A DNA stretch of 64,000 bases, taken from Skeletonema tropicum (Eukaryota; Bacillariophyta; Thalassiosirophyceae; Thalassiosirales; Thalassiosiraceae). The stretch spans positions 186,001 to 250,000 of the forward strand of contig CM074130.1 of assembly GCA_037178625.1 (NCBI GenBank). The letters are read 5' to 3'. Both the position numbers and the translations under genes were made by a program. Positions 10,301 to 21,404 of this stretch are shown one piece after another. A model generated the notes under the pieces. It was not told the origin of the DNA and ran no database searches. It saw nothing but the letters and a program-made list of their open reading frames with translations. Numbering within the stretch: the first letter of the stretch is position 1; every line of letters starts with the position of its first letter.

Positions 10301-12193
10301 GGATGCATTGCAATAATTTGTGCGTGTTGACAAGAAGGGTTTATCTAGAGATCAGCGCAGTGAATGAACAATGCACAATGCAATGCTAAAATGGCGAACT
10401 CGATGGGCCTGCGTGTAGGTATATGAGTAGGTCGATTGCCAGGGAATGGAGGGTGACAATCTTCATATTCGAATCTATCGACTTCTTCTCATCATTGCTG
10501 CTGTATCACCTCATCGGAAGAGGAGTTGTTCGAAGTATTCTTCTACTTATATAATAGCGAGGATCAGATCGCATGGTGAGACAACACGTTATGAATTTCA
10601 CCATTGATGATTTTTGTAGCATTTGCGTGATATATAATGATGATTGTTATTCGTCAGATGTTGTTGTTGTTGTTGTTGCTGCTGCTGTTGACTCGTTGAT
10701 AATTATTTGGTTTCACATCAACGCTGTGTAGTTGTGGAGAGGGAGCGCGAGACATTATTTGGAGAACTGCCGGCCATAAATCCATATCACTTTTATCATT
10801 CGCTGCGGGCTTTGGTTGTTGACAGTTGTCGCAACCGTTGTGATCGAGAAGGAGCCTGAGCCTGAGATGAGGTAGGGGTGGCACGAAAACATGTTGTCGG
10901 CGGATGCAGTGCAATAATTTGTGCGTGTGACAAGAAGGGTTTATCTAGAGTGTGATCAGCGCAGTGACACATGAACAATGCACAACTTTTTTTTTCAATG
11001 CTAAAATGGCGAACTCGATGGGCATGCGTGTAGGTATATGAGTAGGTCGATTGCCAGGGAATGGAGGGTGACAATCTTCATATTCGAATCTATCACTTCT
11101 TCTCATCATTGCTGCTGTATCACCTCCATCGGAGAGGAGTGTTCGAAGTACTTCTACTTATATAATAGCGAGGATCAGAATGCATGGTGAGACAACGTTA
11201 TGAATTTCACCCTTGATGATTTTTGTAGCATTGCCCGTGATATATAATGATGATTGTTATTCGTCAGATGTTGTTTATGTTGTTGTTGCTGCTGCTGTTG
11301 ACTCGTTTGATAATTATAATTATTCGTGGTTTCACATCAAAACGCTGTGTAGTTGTGGAGAGGAGCGCGAGACATCATTTGGAGAAACTGCCGGCCATAT
11401 CCATATCACTTTTATCATTTCGCTGCGGGTTTTGATTGTGCAGTTGTCGCAAACCGTGTGATCGAGAAGAGCCTGAGCCTGAGATGAGTAGGACGAACAT
11501 GTTGTCGGCGGATGCCTGCATTGCAATAATTTGTGCGTGTTGACAAGAAGGGTTTTATCTAGAGATCAGCGCAGTGAATGAACAATGCCCCACCCACATG
11601 CCCAATGCTAAAATGGCGAACTCCCCGATGGGCCTGCGTGTAGGTATATGAGTAGGTCGATTGCAGGGGGAAATGGAGGGTGACATCTTCAATTCGAATC
11701 TATCGACTTCTTCTCATCATTGCTGCTGTTATCACTCCTCGAAGAGGAGTTGTTCGAAGTACTTCTACTTATATAATAGCGAGGATCAGATCGCATGGGA
11801 GACAAAACGTTATGAATTTCACCCCTTGATGATTTTGTAGCATTGCGTGATATTATAATGATGATTGTTATTCGTCAGATGTTGTTGTTGTTGTTGCTGC
11901 TGCTGTTGACTCGTTTGATAATTATTGGTTTCACATCAACGCTGTGTGTAGTTGTGGAGAGGAGCGCGAGACATCATTTGGAGAACTGCGGCCATATCCA
12001 TATCACTTTTATCATTTCGCTGCGGGTGCGGGCTTTTGTTGTTGCAGTTGTCGCAACCGTTGTTAGGGATCGAGAAGAGCCTGAGCCTGAGATGGGAGTA
12101 GGACGAACATGTTGTCGGCGGATGCATTGCAATAATTTGTGCGTGTGACAAGAAGGGTTTATCTAGAGATCAGCGCAGTGCGAATGAACAATG
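7360..12193. repeat. Tandem array of a ~595-bp unit, eight copies plus partial ninth
   Basis: Units begin with GTGCGTGTTGACAAGAAGGG at 7360, 7945, 8540, 9130, 9725, 10320, 10921, 11533 and 12139, giving lengths of 585, 595, 590, 595, 595, 601, 612 and 606 bp before the array runs into N. The first five units differ by only a few substitutions and small indels (AAT and CCTGAG microrepeats, a TTG run). From about 10500 on, single-base indels become frequent. Each unit carries a minus-strand Gln/Asn-rich ORF and a TTG/CTG run. Such homogeneity means recent amplification or gene conversion. Confidence 0.95.
8100..8528 (-). CDS. Gln/Asn-rich ORF inside tandem unit (representative copy)
   Basis: This is a 142-codon minus-strand frame with an ATG start (MHPPTTCSSYSSQAQ), a Ser/Pro-rich middle, an uninterrupted run of nine Gln (QTSQQQQQQQQQHLTNNN), and a basic end (AAMMRRSR). 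The same frame is intact at 9285..9713, has a shifted beginning at 8695..9123, ends early at 7586..7933, and is broken in the later units. One coding difference seen is Arg/Gln at about residue 110. The composition resembles a disordered region of a regulatory protein. I recognise no domain, and it may simply be an exon fragment trapped in the repeat. Confidence 0.3.
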   Translation of the reverse strand: MHPPTTCSSYSSQAQALLDHTVATTATTKSPHPQRNDKSDMDMAGSSPNNVSRSSPQLHSVDVKPNNYNYQTSQQQQQQQQQHLTNNNHHYISRNATKIIKGEIHNVCLTMRSDPRYYISRSTSNNSSSDGGDTAAMMRRSR

Positions 12194-12693
12194 NNNNNNN
12201 NNNNNNNNNNNNNNNNNNNNNNNNNNNNNNNNNNNNNNNNNNNNNNNNNNNNNNNNNNNNNNNNNNNNNNNNNNNNNNNNNNNNNNNNNNNNNNNNNNNN
12301 NNNNNNNNNNNNNNNNNNNNNNNNNNNNNNNNNNNNNNNNNNNNNNNNNNNNNNNNNNNNNNNNNNNNNNNNNNNNNNNNNNNNNNNNNNNNNNNNNNNN
12401 NNNNNNNNNNNNNNNNNNNNNNNNNNNNNNNNNNNNNNNNNNNNNNNNNNNNNNNNNNNNNNNNNNNNNNNNNNNNNNNNNNNNNNNNNNNNNNNNNNNN
12501 NNNNNNNNNNNNNNNNNNNNNNNNNNNNNNNNNNNNNNNNNNNNNNNNNNNNNNNNNNNNNNNNNNNNNNNNNNNNNNNNNNNNNNNNNNNNNNNNNNNN
12601 NNNNNNNNNNNNNNNNNNNNNNNNNNNNNNNNNNNNNNNNNNNNNNNNNNNNNNNNNNNNNNNNNNNNNNNNNNNNNNNNNNNNNNNNNNNNN
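12194..12693. other. Assembly gap of 500 N
   Basis: Exactly 500 undetermined bases separate the degraded end of the tandem array from the first copy of the glycosyltransferase-like gene. The round number suggests a placeholder, so the true distance and the number of array units are unknown. Confidence 0.95.
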
Positions 12694-13742
12694 GGCTGCG
12701 ATACTATTGACTATTGTTGAAGCGTGCCCATGTAGCACGGTGGTACTTCTATCAAAGAATGAAAATGACGAGACTTGACACATCAATAATCTTCTTCGCA
12801 TCCGTCGCTGCTGCTGCTGTTGTGCTATGTTGCTACACAATACTTCAAACTAAGCGCATCACTCGCACTCCAGAGCAACAACAACAACAACAGCTGCAGC
12901 GCCGACGCCGACGCCTCCTTTCAGAAGAATCGTCACATGATATGTCCTTATTGACGAGCACGGATATATACGATCGAAATGATCGAAATCACTGGACGTG
13001 GGATATTCCGAGCATACTATCGCGAGCCCGAGCAAAGAAATCTTCCTCATCATCGACGACATCACAGCAGCGTGACAAGCCACAGCCACAGCCACAGCCA
13101 CCACTCCGAGTACTCCTAATTACAACATCTCTCGTAGAATACGACAAGGGAACAAGAGGGACCACCCACGGCTTTGATCGACTACAACACGTCATGCTAC
13201 CACCACTCATTGACTCGGTCACATCCATGACATCTCGCGGCTGGCAAGTGGATGTCTATCTAATCCTCGGGTACAAGGTCCTAGCACCACATCGACGACA
13301 AATCATTATTGACGCTCTACCCCGCGGTGTCGGACTGGAAGTGTGGGAGGATGCTATACCTCTCTATTACAAAAATACTTATAACAAGAATCGTCCGAAG
13401 CCAGATCAGGCAATTAGTCATGGTGATCATGCATTAAGTCGACAACATCGATATGTGCTTCGGGATAAGTTGCAATTTTATGATTTCTTTGTGGCATTTG
13501 AAGATGATATGAGAATTACTGCCGATCATGTCCTGGAATTTTTGGAGTTGTCGAATGATATACATCAACTTTATCGTGAGGCATTGTCGTCCTCGTCAAG
13601 TGGACAACAAGTTGTTGTTAGTAATAATGGAGAGCCACTAGTACCGCCTTTGGCAAAAAATCGCCACAAATCAAATGATGGTGCATCCGTGGGGAATGAT
13701 GTCATCAATGATCCCATCAGTGTCGAACATATCCAACGCTTA
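12694..13742. repeat. Direct duplication of 15988..17036 (1,049 bp)
   Basis: From the first base after the gap to 13742 the sequence matches 15988..17036 at a constant offset of 3,294 with no difference found by eye. Identity stops abruptly after CGCTTA. The copy spans the 5' flank and most of exon 1 of the glycosyltransferase-like gene. Starting exactly at a gap edge is a warning sign for an assembly artefact such as an unmerged haplotype. Confidence 0.9.
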
Positions 13743-13814
13743 GCCAACGACCAACGACGAATTGTCGGCACATCCTACATGCTACTCGGTGATGGCTCTT
13801 TGCTCTTTGCTTGA
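12759..13814 (+). pseudogene. 3'-truncated copy of glycosyltransferase-like gene
   Basis: It encodes the same N-terminal membrane anchor and FEDDM region as the complete gene at 16053. After VEHIQRL it diverges into an unrelated tail of 24 codons (ANDQRRIVGTSYMLL...) ending at 13814. The last half of exon 1 and exons 2-4 are absent. If the arrangement is real this is a truncated paralogue; if it is an assembly artefact it is not a separate gene. Confidence 0.7.
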
Positions 13815-15588
13815 TTTTTTGATTGTTGCACTTTGCACTTGGCGGGCGGACTTTTTCCGATGAGATAGATGGCCATCAGATTTGCTTCCGGCACCACCTT
13901 CTCACTTCTTCCGTTTAACCACTCAAGCTCAAGTATCAAATAATAGCAAGGTACCCAATGATGCAACGGCCGTATCTTGTGTATGGTATCTTCCGTTCTA
14001 GTAGTCCAATGAGGGCTATAAGTGTCGTTTTGGAAAGCTGTTGAGCAGCTCTATCGATGAGGCGTATAATCAGCCTAATTGGACGACTTTTTACAGATCG
14101 TCTCGGTCAAAAACGGGGCAAGAAAGTGATCTATCGGGGCCAAGTTCGGCTGTGAACCCAGGATGTCACCATTAGGGTCCAAATCATCAAATTCGACAAA
14201 TTAACCACTGTTACAATCGTCTCATCCAGCTCTATCGATTGGTACTATTATTACTATCAAAATGTATAAACACAGCTCGACCAAGGGCCTCGCGAAAGAC
14301 AGAAGCATCGATCAGCCTCATCCAGAAAGTTTGCACGTCGAAGATCCAAAAAAAGCGACCACTTTAATGCTGTAAGATATAAGATACTTTAATGCTGTAA
14401 GATCCACAATATCAATAAACGGTGCTCGTCCTCGCTACCGGCTCGCCCTCGCCCCCGACTAAGAACGCTTCGCTGATTCGCTGAAGAACGACCACTTAAT
14501 GGGGCGTCATCTTTAACAGGCCTCGACTCCGCTCGGCCAACATCACATGAACATGAACCGTCCATCTATTAATCCCAATCCACCGTCAGCTCCCCTCCCT
14601 CCGGTCGGCTCGCTTCCATCTTCATCATTCCACACAACGTGCCAATCCATCACTGACCACACTCGACTCCCAATCTACGATCCTAATCCCCAACGTGCCA
14701 ACCTATCACCCATCGCAGGTATTGTACCAACACCTCACAACAAACAACAATCTTAAACCTCATCGTGCCAACCAAACATCATCACACTACATCGTACCAA
14801 CCATTCCATCATCACACTACATCGTACCAACCGATCATGATCTCCATCGTGCCAACCAATCATTGACGGCGCTGATTGTCACCAAGTGTGTTGTGTGAGG
14901 GTGAGCGGTAGCGAGGCCGAACTGTGTTTGTTTCCATGATGCACACCGTACCAACCAATCATGATCACACACTGATCTAGGAATCGTTCTTCAGCGAAGC
15001 GTCTTGGATCTTCGACCAATCAACCCATCATAGAGCCCGCCCGATCGTCGAACGAGGGCAATTTAAAAATATCTAGCGCCAAGCGTGCTGACGAAATTTG
15101 CCCTGGCAATATTTTCATTTGCGCCGGTCTTATGTGTTTCGTGGTGATAATAGTGATGTTGATGGTTTTGATGATGGAGATGGTCCATTTTGTTGAAAAT
15201 TCAAAATTTTGGACCGACTTTGGCGCTGGGGATGACTTTCTAGACCCCTCTCGAGTTGAGGCGATTGACAAAGGATTGATATTTCGCCTTGGTAGTGTGC
15301 CCAATCGATAGAGCTTGACGAGAGCTTTCCAAATCACCACTCATCGCATTAATACGACCATTGGAAGAGAAGATATGAAGGGAAACGTGAATTTGGAAGG
15401 GTTGGAGGTTGGAGTAGTGCGGAGGAGTTTGTTTGGGCCACGGGACTGCATGCGAGTGGAGCCACAATTCGATCAATGGAAAAGCTGCATCATCGTTCCG
15501 GTGGGGGAATAAATCCATCGTGCCAACTCTACGAGAAATAGCCTGGGATCATCCAAGGCCAGATATATATATCAGGCAATCAGCAATG
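13815..15588. other. Non-coding spacer between the duplicated copies
   Basis: No supportable gene was found. Minus-strand frames at 15020..15340 and 15240..15518 are open but show no motif I recognise. The spacer holds the inverted-end element at 14461..15005 and many short CATCGTACCAACC-type repeats. Confidence 0.35.
14461..15005. repeat. Element with inverted ends and internal CATCGT(A/G)CCAACC repeats
   Basis: The left end 14461..14491 carries AAGAACGCTTCGCTGA followed by TTCGCTGAAGAACGA. The right end 14984..15005 reads TCGTTCTTCAGCGAAGCGTC, its reverse complement apart from a short internal duplication in the left copy. Between them CATCGTACCAACC or a one-base variant occurs at least four times (about 14763, 14790, 14820, 14843), with a further related copy near 14944 and one outside at about 15513. 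It resembles a small non-autonomous element. No target-site duplication was identified. Confidence 0.4.
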
Positions 15589-15704
15589 GATAGGCCAATG
15601 GACGTGACACTAAAGCGCATTGCAAAAGCTTTATTCTTTGATACAGATCTGAAAAGGTTGATGGAGGCTGATAAAATCATTACAAACAAGATGAAAGATC
15701 GTAT
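15589..15704 (+). pseudogene. Transposed fragment of the TraB gene
   Basis: GATAGGCCAATGGACGTGAC onward is identical, over about 116 bp, to the reverse complement of 490..375 in exon 2 of the TraB gene at the window start. It encodes the same DRPMDVTLKRIAKALFF segment. After CGTAT the two diverge. The fragment is in opposite orientation about 15 kb from its source and lies about 280 bp before the duplicated block at 15988. It has no start or domain of its own and is not a gene. Confidence 0.9.
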
Positions 15705-15987
15705 GTACAAGGAGCTTCAACATTACGATACACAATACTCGTATTCGTGTCTCTTGCATACGTATTATTCGATGCAATAAATAAGTATTCAGTGTAACAA
15801 CATGATGATTCTCTTTCACTCTCTTGAAGTAAGCAACATTCATTGCGTATTTGGGTACCGTTCGTCAATGAAGGCAGGTTTGAGTTGGATTTGTTGGTTG
15901 AGTGAATGAAGCATGTCTTTGTGATGGTACATACTTACGTGGGTGCAGATTCATTACTTAAGCTCATAATCATCGCTCTCATCAAGA

Positions 15988-17036
15988 GGCTGCGATACTA
16001 TTGACTATTGTTGAAGCGTGCCCATGTAGCACGGTGGTACTTCTATCAAAGAATGAAAATGACGAGACTTGACACATCAATAATCTTCTTCGCATCCGTC
16101 GCTGCTGCTGCTGTTGTGCTATGTTGCTACACAATACTTCAAACTAAGCGCATCACTCGCACTCCAGAGCAACAACAACAACAACAGCTGCAGCGCCGAC
16201 GCCGACGCCTCCTTTCAGAAGAATCGTCACATGATATGTCCTTATTGACGAGCACGGATATATACGATCGAAATGATCGAAATCACTGGACGTGGGATAT
16301 TCCGAGCATACTATCGCGAGCCCGAGCAAAGAAATCTTCCTCATCATCGACGACATCACAGCAGCGTGACAAGCCACAGCCACAGCCACAGCCACCACTC
16401 CGAGTACTCCTAATTACAACATCTCTCGTAGAATACGACAAGGGAACAAGAGGGACCACCCACGGCTTTGATCGACTACAACACGTCATGCTACCACCAC
16501 TCATTGACTCGGTCACATCCATGACATCTCGCGGCTGGCAAGTGGATGTCTATCTAATCCTCGGGTACAAGGTCCTAGCACCACATCGACGACAAATCAT
16601 TATTGACGCTCTACCCCGCGGTGTCGGACTGGAAGTGTGGGAGGATGCTATACCTCTCTATTACAAAAATACTTATAACAAGAATCGTCCGAAGCCAGAT
16701 CAGGCAATTAGTCATGGTGATCATGCATTAAGTCGACAACATCGATATGTGCTTCGGGATAAGTTGCAATTTTATGATTTCTTTGTGGCATTTGAAGATG
16801 ATATGAGAATTACTGCCGATCATGTCCTGGAATTTTTGGAGTTGTCGAATGATATACATCAACTTTATCGTGAGGCATTGTCGTCCTCGTCAAGTGGACA
16901 ACAAGTTGTTGTTAGTAATAATGGAGAGCCACTAGTACCGCCTTTGGCAAAAAATCGCCACAAATCAAATGATGGTGCATCCGTGGGGAATGATGTCATC
17001 AATGATCCCATCAGTGTCGAACATATCCAACGCTTA
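15988..17036. repeat. Direct duplication of 12694..13742 (1,049 bp)
   Basis: This is the second member of the exact duplication; here the sequence continues into the complete gene. It covers 65 bp of 5' flank and 984 bp of coding exon 1. Confidence 0.9.
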
Positions 17037-18239
17037 TTCCCCGGACTGCTACGTGTCGAAGTTTTGGATAGGAAATCGGATCACCCACTGCGAAAGAAAG
17101 GGGGAGTAGTATTGTACAATCATCGATTTGTGAAGGAATATCCTCCAAGTCCGAATGCGTTTACTACTACTACTACTGTGGGGGAGGAGGGTGGTAGTGG
17201 GGGACAACATCAGTCGTTGTCGTCGTCGTCGTTGTTGGATCCAACAATATGCTGTGGTGAAAATGATCCGCCTAGAGGGAAAATGACTGCTCATCCGAAG
17301 ATGGAAGAAGTGGTAATGTGGGAGAGTAAGTGCTATGTACATGCGATGCGTCCATTTCATTCTGGTTGATGATATCGAAAGGATTTTCTAGAGTGGAGCT
17401 GTGCTCAATTCATTCATTCTCTCCTTTGTTTTCTCACCCTTTTATATATTCTGTATATATTGTGCATGTGTGTACTCATACAACACGACAGCAAATATTC
17501 TTGCCACGGGAGTGAGAAAGTATCCTGCTCCGATTGGGTGGGTGGCTGCCATGCCAGTAGAAGACCGGGCGGATGTGGGTTCATTTTGGTCGGGTTATAC
17601 GAAAGAGCAACCTCAATTGAAGAGACCAAGGAGAATTGATGAAACGATTGGCAATCAAGCTGGTGAGTTATGTGTTCCTCGCTATATACTTACTGAGCAA
17701 TGATCGTGACTATTGCTCACGAAACAACCACTCCTCTACCTTCTATCAATCTTGTCTATCTCAAAAAAGGCTTCATGGCGTCACGAAGTCAAATAGAGTA
17801 TTTTCACAACCAAGCTTGCCCTGGTGGATTTTTGCCTCCATTTGATTCAAAACACTGGAAAGGAGACTCCTTACAACGCCATTCGGTTGAATTTTGGAGT
17901 GGTGGCTTTCAACTATTTGGCCAGTGTTACTTGAACAGGTGAGATTTTATTCTTGTTACACACAACACAAGCAGCTACTTTCTCCATCGCGTGCATCATC
18001 ATTACTCATCGTGGCTCACAAACTCTTGCTGGGTCTTTTTGCTCTCTATATTTAGAATACTTCCATTGGAACCACGAAGATTTGAAAAGCATCTAATCTA
18101 CCATGTATCAAATAACAAACAACGCACAGCACCTTCAAAGAAGATGATACGAGTGGGAGACTTTTACGGACAGATCCTCACTGTGAAGGAGAGAGCAATA
18201 GAGTTTGCGAAGGAAATGTGGAGTATTGAGTTGGAATAG
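16053..18239 (+). CDS. Type II membrane glycosyltransferase-like protein, four exons
   Basis: The exons are 16053..17325, 17492..17662, 17770..17938 and 18056..18239. Donors are GTAAGT, GTGAGT and GTGAGA, acceptors are CAG, AAG and TAG, and the phases fit throughout, giving 598 residues. ATG 16053 is followed by a single membrane anchor (SIIFFASVAAAAVVLCCY), a Gln/Arg-rich stem, a strand (VLLITTSLVEY) and the acidic motif FVAFEDDMRI, which resembles the DXD-type metal/nucleotide-sugar site of GT-A enzymes. The C-terminal half contains RLFPGLLRVEVL, VMWETNILATGVRKYPAP, FWSGY and EYFHNQACPGGFLPPF. A Golgi-anchored glycosyltransferase role is inferred; donor and acceptor are unknown. Exon 1 is duplicated at 12759. 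Confidence 0.7.
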
Positions 18240-19729
18240 TTTCATCCAATTTCAATGAGCCGTCATAATAATCATACTCTAGAGGCCGACCATTCCTCCA
18301 GTTATATAAGTTCATTGTCCCCATCCAAGTCACTGTAGCTTCCATCAAAACTGTCGTTGAACCCAAACTAAAGTTGTCAACCTTCATTACTCAGAATCCA
18401 CCAACAACCCGTCATCTTCTGGTCCAAGTGCTAATAATAAGCGAAGTCATAGCTTATTACTAGCACGAAGTCATCTCCCTTCTTGTCAGTGGACCATCAA
18501 AACAACTATTATTGAAGCCAAGCCAAATTTCTTCCCCAGGGTAGGTGGTGGGCGAGTACAACTCCAGGCAATGTCAATTTCGATCAAATCAAGGACGAAG
18601 TTCTTTGTGAGAATGTTCCAGCAGTGGCGTGTCACTGTTATAAGTGGTGGGAGGGAGGAGGATGTTGTGGCAAATGAGAGGCATGCTGTTCTAGATATGG
18701 CGGGTGAGGATGTCTCCGGTCTCGGGTCCACATACAGAGAATGATTCCAGTGGTAGCGTGTCACAGGTTAGACAAGTAGTGGGAGGGGGAGATGATGTTG
18801 TGACGATGCAGGACCGGGAAAGTCGTGGCGATGATGTTGTGAATGAGAATATGGATGTGAATGATACTGAAGACGACGAGTTTGTCTCTAGTGAAGACAA
18901 CGCCGACGACCGACGACGCTAGCGGGTTTGTTCCTGGGTCATTGACATCACAGGAAAAACGCCACATTCTCCTTTTCCATGCTCCCAAAAGATGAGCGAG
19001 AACTGCCTCCCATGGGAGAAAGGACACATTGTAGTCATGATCAGCCGCACAACTCTAGGATCGAGAGTAGGAGTGCGTACTTACATCGGTCAAGCATCAA
19101 AAAGTGAAGGAATGCTCGTTTCGCACTTGATAAGGAGATAACATTTTTGGCTGAGAAGAACTTCGCGATGCTCCCTGCAATGCTATCAGTCGAGCCTGCA
19201 TCTCCATTAGATCTAGCTCGAATCAACAACAATGCTCGTTGTGCAGTATCGTACTGAAGATTCCGAATCTGAATCTGATGCTATCAGTGGTGATGAGAAT
19301 GAAGATGCCCCATCGAACTTGAACGATGACGATGACCCTGCTGAGGATGAAAAACCAACTTTTGACGTGTAGATAGAGATTGAGGAACACACAACTACAA
19401 CCGGGGATAAAAAACATATGGGGACATAGTATATGACGGGGACAAAGAATAATCGAGTAAATTTAGATCTGAAATGACACTACTGCTACTGGCTGAATTA
19501 TAATTAAAGTCATCACATTTTCCCAGCATTGCATGAGGCAGGCGCGCACAACCTCCTGGGTGGATGCCGTTGCATAGGAATTGAGTGCCTTGCGACTGTG
19601 ATTACCATCCAAAGATGAAAGCAACATGCACAACTCACAACTACACCACAAACGACACATACACAATGCACGCCCGTAGTGCTGTAGGGCTTCATCCTTC
19701 CAATTTCATCTGCAGATACGATAGTAGAA
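18240..19729. other. Gene-poor stretch with ORF fragments
   Basis: There are acidic short frames at 18704..18922 and around 19230..19370 (DSESESDAISGDENEDA) without start context or domain. A short plus-strand string, GHIVVMISRTTLGS near 19019, vaguely resembles an ATPase or helicase motif but is flanked by stops. I see no supportable gene. Confidence 0.3.
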
Positions 19730-20123
19730 GGCTAAGTGTATGGTCAGGCTCCCCAGCAAATCTGTTCTCAATGAGTATTTGACTTCAAGAAGTGATCAAC
19801 ATAGCGTTGGAAAGCTGAGAGTGAGAGGAGTTCAAATCCATGCTTTGCTTGGCAAGGTTTTGAATCGTGGTGAAATGAATTGTAATATGGAGCTGAAGAC
19901 CAGGGTAAATTGGAGATGGGGCTTCTTTTTTGGGGTTAACCCCCAAGGCAAGCTAGGGAATGGGGCTAACAAAATATTTTTTTATTTTTGGAAGCAACTC
20001 ATTGATTTGGAACAAGCTCATCGAGACGAGCATTTTAAGCCTATAAAAGGGTAGGTTAGCCCCAGTAGCGGCTGAGAACAGATAAATTAGCCATTTTTAG
20101 GGAGCCTGACCATACACTTAGCC
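19730..20123 (+). mobile_element. 394-bp TIR element, copy A
   Basis: The element begins GGCTAAGTGTATGGTCAGGC and ends with the exact reverse complement; the perfect terminal inverted repeats are 24 bp (19730..19753 and 20100..20123). It is flanked by a 4-bp AGAA on both sides, a likely target-site duplication. Copy B at 30618..31012 has the same TIRs and interior in the opposite orientation. No transposase is encoded, but both copies keep a short frame starting in the TIR (MVRLPSKSVLNEYLTS). It is a non-autonomous MITE-like element; the 4-bp target site does not fix the superfamily. Confidence 0.85.
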
Positions 20124-20906
20124 AGAAGATATGATGTGATGCTATTGCTGCCACGTTGCAGGACAGTGGAGCCGTCGGTCCCTGAGATTCCTTCCGAGCC
20201 TATACTTACAATGACGTTCAACTAGCTGAACCAACCTCCTGCTACTGACTCAACCCCACACTTCTTACCCTACCTCCTTTCTCAAAAGTGTCTCATCGAA
20301 CTTACGTACAATCCAAGCTTCGACAAAGCTTAGAGTTATTGCGGAAATCTGACGAGCTCTAGCGTAGCGTGGGCGCGTGGCCGCTCATGTATGTAACGTT
20401 TCTGTACGTGGGCTGTACATGGGTAGGAATCAGCTAGCCAGATTTTTTGTACATAGAGGGTTCCCCACCAAAGAGGCCTCATTCTCGCTTTTTGGTTAGT
20501 TCAAACTTTGGATAATGTGAGAATAGACTGGGGCAAATACAAAAACTGTGGGGTGAAATTTGTGTTGAGCATAATTTTAACACCTTTCTCTACCACACTC
20601 TGTAGTTTATATAATTATATCCCTTAGGATATTTTGTTTGCCGAGTCTTAATTGGGTTGGCGTTAGGGGGGCTTGCGCTCTTCGACTCCAAGAAGGTAGC
20701 AGCTGTTCGGCCCCTCAAATTGAAATATCCTGGATAATTTTTTTTCACTGTAGATTAAGTAGTATTGTATTTTGTACTTCTGCCTGTCAAATCGAAAGAT
20801 CCTGGATTCTTATTTTTCACTGCATTCTGCCTGTGTTGCTCCAGACCAATCATGATATTGTGTTATGCACTAAAATGCTTGCTCGGCTCATAATTTTTAC
20901 TTCGAC
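20124..20906. other. Intergenic region with a short direct repeat
   Basis: A ~37-bp motif (TCAAAT.GAAA.ATCCTGGAT followed by a T-rich run and CACTG) occurs at about 20716 and 20788. A 97-codon frame at 20638 has no support. No gene is recognised. Confidence 0.3.
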
Positions 20907-21404
20907 ATGGATGTTCTCGGCATGGATTTGATGCTCCCAAAGGAAGAACAGCAAGGAGCGAGTCAAGCTGCTGTTCCTCTGCAACAGTCATCTCATCGAA
21001 ATGAGGTTCAGAACAATGTTGTGACTACTACCTTGCCTGTTGGACTATCCTTAGCTTCCAGAGAAGGATATGGTGAGATGCCTTCTGCTTTATTGTCGGC
21101 AGGTGGTGTCTCTCACTCTCCAGCTGGGATGTACTTTTCCTCTCTAGCTGGCGATCCTGTGCCGTCGGATTTTGCACCCTCAGCGGTAGCTGGGCCGGTT
21201 GATTTAGTGAGGAGCGGGGACATTCACATCTTGGGAACGGGAACGACTGGCTCAGCTGTTAGCGACACTTCACTACCTGACTCATGTTGGGATGGATTAG
21301 AACAGTTTTGCCAGTTTCTTGTTTCTGATAGTTCATGGGTGTTGAATTCTGGAGATAGTTATGATGTAAGAGGTGAAGATAGTATACCTAGCTTCATCAT
21401 TTAA
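20907..21404 (+). CDS. Hypothetical protein, low complexity
   Basis: The 165-codon frame has an ATG start (MDVLGMDLMLPKEEQQGA), is rich in Ser, Gly and Val, and has no membrane segment or domain that I recognise. Its end overlaps the beginning of the helicase-like frame. It occupies the place where the N-terminal ATPase part of a PIF1 helicase would be expected but shows no Walker motifs. It could be a captured exon or a chance frame. Confidence 0.3.
   Translation: MDVLGMDLMLPKEEQQGASQAAVPLQQSSHRNEVQNNVVTTTLPVGLSLASREGYGEMPSALLSAGGVSHSPAGMYFSSLAGDPVPSDFAPSAVAGPVDLVRSGDIHILGTGTTGSAVSDTSLPDSCWDGLEQFCQFLVSDSSWVLNSGDSYDVRGEDSIPSFII

Noticed and set aside
7360..12193. CRISPR-like array
   Set aside because: The unit is about 595 bp with no short repeat/spacer alternation and no cas genes; it is a eukaryotic tandem repeat.
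12139..12840. Long ORFs spanning the gap on both strands
   Set aside because: They are open only because undetermined bases are read as X; no real coding evidence.
19005..19100. GHIVVMISRTTLGS string as part of another helicase
   Set aside because: Only about 15 residues fit and stops lie on both sides; too little to call.
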